From Hahella sp. (GTDB lineage: Bacteria; Pseudomonadota; Gammaproteobacteria; Pseudomonadales; Oleiphilaceae), in the NCBI GenBank assembly GCA_028280065.1, contig JANQMN010000112.1:1-32729 (forward strand): a stretch of DNA of 32,729 nucleotides, in the 5' to 3' direction. Below, in pieces: positions 1 through 6,406 of the stretch. The notes beneath the pieces are model-generated. The model saw only the letters and a program-made list of their open reading frames with translations, was not told the DNA's origin and searched no databases. A program made the translations under genes and the position numbers. Position 1 is the first letter of the stretch, and each line of letters starts with the position of its first letter.

Positions 1-69
1 GAGGAATTTGGTTTTAAAATCATAATCCAGGCTGTCAGGGCCAAGGCTTATGCTTACCACTGTTTTCAT
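1..69 (-). CDS. Partial CDS, N-terminus only (23 residues)
   Basis: An open reading frame begins at the ATG at 69-67 on the minus strand and runs off the left edge. The visible peptide starts MKTVVSISLGPDSLDYDF. An AAGG ribosome-binding sequence lies 7 bases upstream of the ATG, which supports a real start. The MKxVVSxSLG opening recalls a family often annotated as quinate 5-dehydrogenase-like, but 23 residues are too few to assign it. The gene reads away from the FAD oxidoreductase at 329, and the terminator at 281-314 separates them, so it probably has its own promoter within 70-280. Confidence 0.6.
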   Translation of the reverse strand, partial: MKTVVSISLGPDSLDYDFKTKFL

Positions 70-280
70 TGAGAGACCTTTTGTATTTGAGGGTTAAAAA
101 TGAACAGAACGCCTTTTTATCAGGACATCGCCGCTAACACTTTCATACATGTCAAATTTCAGCAATTTTTTGTTTTTTATTTTTGTTTTGTTAACCAGTG
201 CCCGCCTATACATGCATTTCTGAAAAGTCAGATGGAAATGCCGGATACTGATCTACAGATCTTAGTTTAGCGCTTAATAC

Positions 281-314
281 AAAACCCGACAGCAAAGAAT
301 AAATCCTGTCGGGC
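281..314 (-). terminator. Rho-independent terminator of the FAD oxidoreductase gene
   Basis: A perfect 8-bp inverted repeat, CCCGACAG (285-292) and CTGTCGGG (306-313), has a 13-base loop. On the minus strand the stem is followed by TTTT. It lies 15 bases beyond the stop codon of the minus-strand gene ending at 329, as expected for its terminator. Confidence 0.7.
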
Positions 315-328
315 TGATTGAGAGAAGG

Positions 329-2014
329 TTATTTGGCAGGCTGCGGTTGCAACTTCGGCGAACCGCCAAGTCCGGCAGCGTTTGCAAGCAGTTTAAATAG
401 CGGTGCGCTGCCGATGCGGTCGGTGGCAATCGCTGTCATCAGGCCGGATATCATTGCCCCGACTACGCCACAACTCAGTACATCCTGGCCTGTGAGATAG
501 AATCCTTTGAGCGGCGTAACCGGCCGCAACGCATCTTGCTTGAAGCGCTCCGGCGAATGGTCCAAACCATAGATTTCTCCCTGCTGGTAGCGGCAGAAAA
601 AATCCGTGGACAGTGGGGTAGAGGTTTCGTAATAGTCTATTTTTCCTCTCAACTGTGGAAGCTTTTCATACAGATGCTCCAGCATCCTTTCAGTTAAGGC
701 TTCTTTCAACTCTTCATATTCCTGGCCGCGTTTCCCCCAAATGGTATCTTTCCAGGGAGCGAACTGCTCCCAGGTCGTGGGCGCAACAATCTCGATCGTC
801 GAAGTCCCGGGATAGCGTTTTGCATAGCTGGGATCTTTACTCGACGGGAACGAAATATAGACCACCGGAAAAGTGCTGTCTGTATCCTGCAGGAATTTAT
901 TGACGTTGCCGTCGTGGTCTGCGGACGGATAAATCCAGAAATTGGTCTTTGGCAATCCCAGTTCTTCGCTGGAGCCTTTCAGGCCGATGTACATCCCCAG
1001 ATGCGACATGGAAGGTTTGACTTTGCCGCGCAGTTTTTTGTAACCGGCAAACTTGGCAAGTTTTTCCGGCACCAGTTTTTCATAAGTGTTAAGCAATCCG
1101 GCATTGCTTATCACCAGCGGTGCATCAATACGATTGCCATCGGCCATCTGTACGCCGACGGCATGCTTTCCTTGAAACAATACTTGCTCGACATCCGCAT
1201 AGGTAAATACTTCTCCGCCTGACTGCTGGATGACTGGAATAATGGTTTCGGCAATGCGGGAAGCGCCACCGACCGGATAGTACCCACCATAGATGTAATG
1301 CTTGGCAATCAGGGCATGAATCAGAAAACTGGATTTTTTTGGCGTAAGCCCGCAATCACCCCATTGGCCGGTTAAAACACCGATAAGTTCTTCATTTTCA
1401 GTCAGGGAGGAAAGTACTTCATAGGTGGTTTTATTGAAATAAGAGGGTAACAACAACTTCGACGCTTGTTTCAGAGCAATATTTGCCGGCCAGGGAAGTA
1501 TTTTGTTGATTGTGTAGAGCTGCATTCCGTTCGCGACTTTATCGAGCATTTCCATATATTTTTTTAGTGCTGCCCGCTCTTCAGGAAAATATTGGGTCAT
1601 CTTTTCGAGAAAAGCATCCTTGCCCGCGAACAAATCAAACTCTCGGTCGCCGATATAGAACCGGTCATAATTGTCATCCATCGCAGCCCATTCAAGTTGA
1701 CCATCGGTGATATAGTCAAACAACCGGCGTCCGAGAGTTTTCGTTGAGCCCATATCCCCTATGTAATGCACGCCTACATCCCACTCGTAACCATTTCGGG
1801 CATAGCTGTGGGTAAAGCCGCCTGCGGTATAGTGCTGCTCCAACACCAGAACTTTCTTACCCAACTTGGATAAGCACGCCGCTGTAGTGAGCCCGCCGAT
1901 ACCGGAACCTATAACGACGGCATCGTACGGACCTTGAAGACGATTGAACCGATACCTTTTCCCAATTCGCAACGTGCTAGGGGGCAGTTTTTTTTGATCC
2001 TTGGTGCTGGCCAT
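329..2014 (-). CDS. FAD/NAD(P)-dependent oxidoreductase, RetSat / phytoene desaturase-like
   Basis: This is a 561-residue protein. After a basic N-terminal tail it has a Rossmann dinucleotide-binding motif, VIGSGIGGL at about 34-42, with an acidic residue ending the second strand (VLVLEQ, about 56-61). It has the AGGF segment typical of carotenoid desaturases, isomerases and retinol saturases, and a C-terminal FAD motif (YLTGQDVLSCGVVGAMISGL). The family performs flavin-dependent desaturation, saturation or isomerisation of polyene or other lipid substrates; the substrate here cannot be read from the sequence. The ATG at 2014 has an AGTAGG sequence upstream. No carotenoid synthase (crtB, crtE) is nearby. 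The gene is divergent from a PadR-type regulator and a palindrome lies between them, so ligand-controlled expression is plausible. No signal peptide is visible, so the enzyme is probably cytoplasmic or peripherally membrane-bound. Confidence 0.85.
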   Translation of the reverse strand: MASTKDQKKLPPSTLRIGKRYRFNRLQGPYDAVVIGSGIGGLTTAACLSKLGKKVLVLEQHYTAGGFTHSYARNGYEWDVGVHYIGDMGSTKTLGRRLFDYITDGQLEWAAMDDNYDRFYIGDREFDLFAGKDAFLEKMTQYFPEERAALKKYMEMLDKVANGMQLYTINKILPWPANIALKQASKLLLPSYFNKTTYEVLSSLTENEELIGVLTGQWGDCGLTPKKSSFLIHALIAKHYIYGGYYPVGGASRIAETIIPVIQQSGGEVFTYADVEQVLFQGKHAVGVQMADGNRIDAPLVISNAGLLNTYEKLVPEKLAKFAGYKKLRGKVKPSMSHLGMYIGLKGSSEELGLPKTNFWIYPSADHDGNVNKFLQDTDSTFPVVYISFPSSKDPSYAKRYPGTSTIEIVAPTTWEQFAPWKDTIWGKRGQEYEELKEALTERMLEHLYEKLPQLRGKIDYYETSTPLSTDFFCRYQQGEIYGLDHSPERFKQDALRPVTPLKGFYLTGQDVLSCGVVGAMISGLMTAIATDRIGSAPLFKLLANAAGLGGSPKLQPQPAK

Positions 2015-2018
2015 GTTT

Positions 2019-2033
2019 TACCTACTGAGCTAA
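2019..2033 (-). other. tRNA D-arm-like 15-mer just upstream of a start codon
   Basis: On the minus strand, bases 2033 to 2019 read TTAGCTCAGTAGGTA, the usual 8-9 position plus D-arm sequence of many bacterial tRNAs. The 3' half of the D-stem (GAGC) is absent (AAAC instead), and no anticodon or T arm follows. It is not a functional tRNA. It could be a remnant or a coincidence. Confidence 0.3.
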
Positions 2034-2077
2034 ATGATGGGGCTTGGTTGAATATCGAGCGACGCCGAATCATACTA

Positions 2078-2095
2078 TATGCAAATATTTGCATA
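2078..2095. promoter_or_regulatory. Palindromic operator candidate for the PadR-type regulator
   Basis: TATGCAAATATTTGCATA is a perfect 18-bp palindrome in the 160-bp gap between the divergent FAD oxidoreductase and padR-like genes. Its core can be written ATGC-N8-GCAT, close in form to the ATGT-N8-ACAT operators known for PadR. A further GATGCAT half-site lies about 10 bases downstream. The palindrome overlaps promoter-like hexamers for both directions, which suits repression of both genes. Binding by the adjacent regulator is inferred. Confidence 0.6.
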
Positions 2096-2117
2096 ATCAA
2101 TAGATGCATTTTATCTT
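2089..2117 (+). promoter_or_regulatory. Candidate sigma-70 promoter for the padR-like gene
   Basis: TTGCAT (2089-2094) and TATCTT (2112-2117) are separated by 17 bases. Each matches 4 of 6 consensus positions. The -35 hexamer lies inside the palindrome, as would be expected for autoregulation. This is weak sequence evidence only. Confidence 0.3.
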
Positions 2118-2174
2118 TTAGAATGGTCAACCTATCAGTAGCAAACTCACTTTATTCTAATCCAAAGGAATCCG

Positions 2175-2711
2175 ATGTCACTTAAGCATGCCATTCTCGC
2201 CATTCTTGAATTGGAGGAAGGCTCCGGTTACGACATTGCCAAACGCTTCAACAGCAGTATCGGCCATTTCTGGTCATCTTCTCACCAACAAGTGTATAAA
2301 GAGCTACATAATTTACATAGCGATGGATTACTACATTGCGAGGTTGTAAAACAGGAAGGCAAGCCGGACAAAAAAGTCTATTCGCTTACCGAATTGGGAA
2401 CGCTTGAGCTGGCCGACTGGTCCAAGCAGCCGGTCAAACAATATAAATTCAAAGATCCGCTGCTGGTCAAACTCTATGCCGGCAAGCACGCTCCGGAGAG
2501 CAACCTTTTGGCGGAACTGCAACACCATAAGGAACTGCATCAGGAAACGTTAAACGAGTATTCCCGGCTAAACCGAAAACTCGAGGAAATGGATGCGCCC
2601 AGTAGATCGAAATACCGGTTTTCAGCCATGACATTGCGCCTGGGAATGAAATTGGAAGAAGCCTGGTTGGAATGGGCGGATGAAATCAAGTCGGAGCTGC
2701 AGCGGGACTAA
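2175..2711 (+). CDS. PadR-family transcriptional regulator with Vir_AspA-type C-terminal domain
   Basis: This 178-residue protein opens with a PadR winged helix (residues about 1-80). It has the characteristic GSGYDIAKRF, the SSSHQQVYKELHNL recognition region and the wing ending near KVYSLTELG. The rest (about 90-175) is the helical dimerisation domain of the PadR/Vir_AspA type. An AAAGGA Shine-Dalgarno sequence sits 5 bases before the ATG. PadR proteins are usually ligand-responsive repressors of a neighbouring gene; here the obvious target is the divergent FAD oxidoreductase. The last 26 bp overlap the 3' end of the convergent histidine kinase gene. Confidence 0.92.
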   Translation: MSLKHAILAILELEEGSGYDIAKRFNSSIGHFWSSSHQQVYKELHNLHSDGLLHCEVVKQEGKPDKKVYSLTELGTLELADWSKQPVKQYKFKDPLLVKLYAGKHAPESNLLAELQHHKELHQETLNEYSRLNRKLEEMDAPSRSKYRFSAMTLRLGMKLEEAWLEWADEIKSELQRD

Positions 2712-4302
2712 CCCCGGGTGCTTCTTCCGGCAACTGCTTGGGAACCTTGATAATGAAATGCACCCCTGCTTCGCAAGACTCCAACTGAATTCTTCCTTTC
2801 AGCACCTGAGTCACCAAATTGTAGATAATATGAGTACCTAAACCACTGCCGCCGCTGTTCCGGTTCGAAGTGACAAAGGGTTCAAAAATTTTCCGTTCAA
2901 TTTCGGGTTCAATGCCAACACCGTTGTCCCGGTAATGCAATGTCAGTTGGTCGCTTGCGACGTCCACAGCGATGCATATTTCCCCTTCGTCGGTATGGAT
3001 AAAGCCATGAATCGTCGAATTAAGTATGAAATTAGTAACAATCTGAGAATAGGCGCCTGGATAGCTATAGAGTTCCAACTGTTCGGGAATGTTCAGAATG
3101 ATTTTATGTCGCGTGCGTTTCAACTTCGGACGCAAGGAAATAATGGTGCTTTCGATATATTCTTTTAGATTGAATAGTCGCGCTTCCTCGCTGGATTGGT
3201 CAACAGCCACCATCTTAAAACTCTTCACCAGTTCAGCTGCACGTTGAAGATTCTTACCTATGATGCGATTGCATTCCAACAGGTTTTCTATGGCATCGGT
3301 GAATTCGCTCTTGGTAAGGCTGCCTGACAAAAAGCTGTTATTGAGCAGCTTCACTGTCTCATCCAAGTGCGATGAGGCTGTGTAGGATACGCCTACCGGC
3401 GTATTGATTTCATGGGCAATGCCCGCGACCAAACTCCCGAGAGAAGCAAGCTTTTCATGTTCCACAAGTTGGGTTTGCGTGGTGCGCAGATCATTAAGCG
3501 TTTTATTCAGCTGCTCCATGCTATGCTGCAACTCCTTGGTTCTATCCTTCACCTTCTGTTCCAATTCAAGATTGAGTTGCAAAACCTCTTTTTCCGCCTG
3601 CTCTCGTAGCTGGATGTCCTGCAGCATTTTTTCCCGCATGGTGTTTATCGACGACACCAGAAGATCAAGCTCGTCCCCGCTTCTGGATTCCCGCTGAATT
3701 TCCAGCGTGCGGGAGAGATCCTGCAAGGAAAGTTTTTGAGTAAAATCGGATATCCGAATCACATGCCTGGTCAAGGTACGATTAACCAGCCAAACGATCA
3801 GTACCGACAACAGGACTAACGAAAGGGCTTGATAAACCACGGTAAACTGGGCGTCGGTCCGCAATAACTGATAGGCCCGCTGGTAATCTATGGTAATGCG
3901 CAGCACCCCCAGATCCGTTTTTTGTCCTCGCTGGTCTTCATAACGGATCGGATGCTCCACGACTGCATAAGAGTCTCCGGTCTCCTTCGGCTTTGTGCCT
4001 TTTTGCAATACCGTGCCATCCCCCAAGTCGAGTTCGACGTAGGTAATATCCATGCTGGACACCAATCCTTCCAGGATGCCGTCCATTTGCGCAAAGTTAA
4101 AAGCCCAAACACTTTGCACCAGTGCGGGAGTAGAGGCAATCCGCATGGTTTCCACCCGCTCCCTGGCGCCATCGATTGCCGTTTGAAAGTTACGTAACAG
4201 AAGAATACTCAAAGCCAACGATGTCACAACAGCCGTGAATAGCACGACGACTAGCAAGACGCGTTTGGCAATCGAAGATCCGCGTTTTATCACGAATCGC
4301 AA
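2686..4302 (-). CDS. Sensor histidine kinase, HAMP-containing, orphan
   Basis: This is a 538-residue membrane kinase. Transmembrane helices lie at about 13-36 and 155-173 and flank a periplasmic domain whose start (STPALVQSVWAFNFAQMDGI) resembles the CHASE8-type sensor fold. HAMP spans about 175-228 and is followed by a long coiled coil (225-285). The phosphoacceptor His297 is in AGIAHEINTP. The catalytic domain has an N-box (NFILN, 424-428), G1 (DNGVGIE, 459-465), F-box (FEPF) and G2 (GGSGLG, 484-489). The C-terminus is a Pro/Ala tail with no receiver domain. No response regulator gene is adjacent, so its partner and signal are unknown. The gene converges on, and overlaps, the padR-like gene by 26 bp. 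Confidence 0.92.
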   Translation of the reverse strand: MRFVIKRGSSIAKRVLLVVVLFTAVVTSLALSILLLRNFQTAIDGARERVETMRIASTPALVQSVWAFNFAQMDGILEGLVSSMDITYVELDLGDGTVLQKGTKPKETGDSYAVVEHPIRYEDQRGQKTDLGVLRITIDYQRAYQLLRTDAQFTVVYQALSLVLLSVLIVWLVNRTLTRHVIRISDFTQKLSLQDLSRTLEIQRESRSGDELDLLVSSINTMREKMLQDIQLREQAEKEVLQLNLELEQKVKDRTKELQHSMEQLNKTLNDLRTTQTQLVEHEKLASLGSLVAGIAHEINTPVGVSYTASSHLDETVKLLNNSFLSGSLTKSEFTDAIENLLECNRIIGKNLQRAAELVKSFKMVAVDQSSEEARLFNLKEYIESTIISLRPKLKRTRHKIILNIPEQLELYSYPGAYSQIVTNFILNSTIHGFIHTDEGEICIAVDVASDQLTLHYRDNGVGIEPEIERKIFEPFVTSNRNSGGSGLGTHIIYNLVTQVLKGRIQLESCEAGVHFIIKVPKQLPEEAPGVSPAAAPT

Positions 4303-4438
4303 ACCCCTTTATTTGGATAGGATAATGGCTAAGTATAGGCGATCCTGTCATTCTTCCATTTAACCGCCTTTCGAATCGTCGAATAAATTACGTAACTAAT
4401 ACCCTCTGAGAATTGCATTCTTCAGCCAAGAACCGATA

Positions 4439-5881
4439 ATGCGCGCTCCCACTTTATCGACAATGAAACAAAATCTCCGTTACGCCATGATTGCCAGATT
4501 TTCTTACTTACTCGCTCCGCTGTTAATGCTATTAACCCCGACTGCCAACGCGGCCTCTCCCGGCCTTGACCTCACCGGCCATTGGGTAGGATTTACGGCA
4601 ATCGCCGTGTTCTCTATTGCCTATATCATTGTCATCCTGGAAGAACATCTGCACCTGCGGAAATCAAAACCCGTCCTTATCGCTGCCGGGATCATCTGGA
4701 TTCTGATTGCCGGGGTGTACAGCGGCACCGAGTCTTCAGCGGCAGTCGAACAGGCGATTCGCCACAACTTTCTGGAGTATGCCGAACTATTCTTTTTTCT
4801 GCTGGTTGCCATGACCTACATAAATGCCATGCTGGAGCGTGGCGTCTTTGAGGAATTGAGGCATTGGCTGATCGCCAAGGGTTTCAGCTACCGCAAATTA
4901 TTTTGGATGACAGGCATCCTGGCATTCTTTATTTCCCCGATCGCCGACAACCTGACCACGGCGCTCATCATGTGCGCTGTCATCCTGACAGTTGGCAAAG
5001 ACCACCCAAAATTTGTTGGACTGGGTTGCATCAATATCGTGGTGGGGGCAAATGCCGGTGGCGCATTCAGCCCATTTGGCGACATCACTACCTTGATGGT
5101 TTGGCAAAAGGGCGTTATTGATTTTATCGAGTTCTTCAGCCTGTTCGGCCCTTCGGTGGTCAATTTCGTCATCCCGGCATTTATCATGCAATTCGCCGTA
5201 CCTAACGGAACCCCTGTCGTCGAAGAAAAAACTGGATCGGCCCTGAAATATGGCGGGGTGACCATCGTCGGTCTCTTTCTACTGACGATTGTCACCGCAG
5301 TATGCTTCCACAACTTTCTGCATCTGCCGCCGGTATACGGCATGATGATGGGATTGGGCTATCTCAAATTCTATGGCTACTATCTCCGCCGCAAAGCCAA
5401 AGCCGCCGCCAACAGTGTCGAAATTCCACCGGGCGCTCGGAAAGATATCAGCTTCGACGTTTTCGAGAAAATAGCCCAGGCGGAGTGGGACACCCTATTC
5501 TTTTTCTACGGCGTAATTCTCGCTGTCGGTGGTCTCGGTTTTATGGGTTATCTGAGCATGGCGTCCGGCTTCTTTTATGGGGAACTGGGACCGACCACGG
5601 CGAACGTGTTGGTGGGAATTCTTTCGGCGATCGTCGACAACATACCCGTAATGTTCGCAGTTCTGACCATGCATCCGGAAATGTCCCATTCCCAATGGCT
5701 ATTGGTGACGCTCACTGCCGGGGTAGGAGGAAGCCTGTTGTCCATCGGATCGGCTGCCGGCGTTGCCCTGATGGGACAAGCCCGCGGCTATTACACCTTT
5801 TTCGGCCACTTAAAATGGACGCCTGTAATCGCCCTGGGATACTTTGCCAGCATCGCCGTACATCTGGTGATCAATGGGTAG
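4439..5881 (+). CDS. nhaD: Na+/H+ antiporter NhaD
   Basis: This 480-residue polytopic inner-membrane antiporter of the NhaD / ion-transporter superfamily exchanges cytoplasmic Na+ (Li+) for external H+. A signal-like first helix ends at TANA (about residue 38). Signature segments are SPIADNLTTALIM, GANAGGAFSPFGDITT, SAIVDNIPVMFAVLT and GGSLLSIGSAAGVALMG, with paired Asp-Asn motifs in the two repeat halves. The length is typical. The ATG at 4439 has only a weak ribosome-binding sequence (CCAAGAA); Met9 at 4463 is an alternative, also poorly preceded. NhaD is common in marine and haloalkaliphilic bacteria. The gene stands alone, and I saw no recognisable sodium riboswitch in the 136 bp upstream. 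Confidence 0.93.
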   Translation: MRAPTLSTMKQNLRYAMIARFSYLLAPLLMLLTPTANAASPGLDLTGHWVGFTAIAVFSIAYIIVILEEHLHLRKSKPVLIAAGIIWILIAGVYSGTESSAAVEQAIRHNFLEYAELFFFLLVAMTYINAMLERGVFEELRHWLIAKGFSYRKLFWMTGILAFFISPIADNLTTALIMCAVILTVGKDHPKFVGLGCINIVVGANAGGAFSPFGDITTLMVWQKGVIDFIEFFSLFGPSVVNFVIPAFIMQFAVPNGTPVVEEKTGSALKYGGVTIVGLFLLTIVTAVCFHNFLHLPPVYGMMMGLGYLKFYGYYLRRKAKAAANSVEIPPGARKDISFDVFEKIAQAEWDTLFFFYGVILAVGGLGFMGYLSMASGFFYGELGPTTANVLVGILSAIVDNIPVMFAVLTMHPEMSHSQWLLVTLTAGVGGSLLSIGSAAGVALMGQARGYYTFFGHLKWTPVIALGYFASIAVHLVING

Positions 5882-6005
5882 TAACCAAAGGTACTACGCC
5901 CCCTTTCTAAGACCATGGTCGTAGCAAGTTCCCCTAATAATGAGCGATCATTTTTTATGCAATACTTGCGACCCTATTTTCTACTTTAACTCCGGGGTGA
6001 GTGTT

Positions 6006-6275
6006 ATGTCAGAGTCTGTGATCGGTGTACAGATGGGTAGCGAACTAAAATCCTTGGCGGAAAAACTCGCCAAACAGGAACGTCAAAGCCTATCCGAATT
6101 TATTCAAGCTATTCTCATTGAAAAAGTCGAACAAGCCTACCCGGAAGCATACAACAAACTGGCCAACAAAGAGACCCAGCCGGTCCCAGCCTGTTATGGC
6201 GAATCCATCAAAGACAAAATGATCTATTCCGAAATTTTGGTTAATCAGGCAAGCGCCCTGAATGCCGACTGGTAG
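6006..6275 (+). CDS. Small ribbon-helix-helix-like protein
   Basis: This 89-residue protein starts MSESVIGVQMGSELKSLAEK. The preferred ATG at 6006 has GGGGTGAG upstream; an in-frame ATG at 5940 would add 22 residues of unlikely composition. Residues about 6-40 fit the strand-helix-helix layout of RHH/CopG-type DNA-binding proteins (SLSEFIQAIL as the second helix). The C-terminal half is polar and unassigned. No toxin gene is adjacent, so it is not evidently half of a toxin-antitoxin pair. It follows nhaD by 124 bp and could be transcribed with it, but it may have its own promoter. Confidence 0.65.
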   Translation: MSESVIGVQMGSELKSLAEKLAKQERQSLSEFIQAILIEKVEQAYPEAYNKLANKETQPVPACYGESIKDKMIYSEILVNQASALNADW

Positions 6276-6318
6276 CCTTCGCACTAGCTAATTTTCAGTT
6301 TCTCGCAGTATCAAATGA

Positions 6319-6357
6319 AGGTTCTCATGCCAATCATCAAAGACTATATGAGAACCT
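6319..6357. terminator. Hairpin between convergent genes, possible bidirectional terminator
   Basis: A perfect 10-bp inverted repeat, AGGTTCTCAT (6319-6328) and ATGAGAACCT (6348-6357), encloses a 19-base loop. It lies between the ends of the RHH-like gene and malS. Neither side has a proper T-tract, so it is a weak terminator or an mRNA-stabilising 3' hairpin. Confidence 0.4.
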
Positions 6358-6406
6358 GGTTCCTTCTTGATATCCCGCCGACCTACTTACCGAACCAACC
6401 TGTCAA

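Noticed and set aside
214-241. Possible small RNA or terminator hairpin (GCATTTC / GAAATGC)
   Set aside because: The stem is short with a bulge, has no T-tract on either strand and no promoter context.
4303-4438. Sodium riboswitch upstream of nhaD
   Set aside because: An imperfect hairpin (4316-4349) is present, but I saw no recognisable riboswitch core, and it lies close to the kinase start.
5302-5910. 202-codon frame in the same strand as nhaD
   Set aside because: It is an out-of-frame shadow within nhaD, rich in Arg and Cys, with no hydrophobic pattern.
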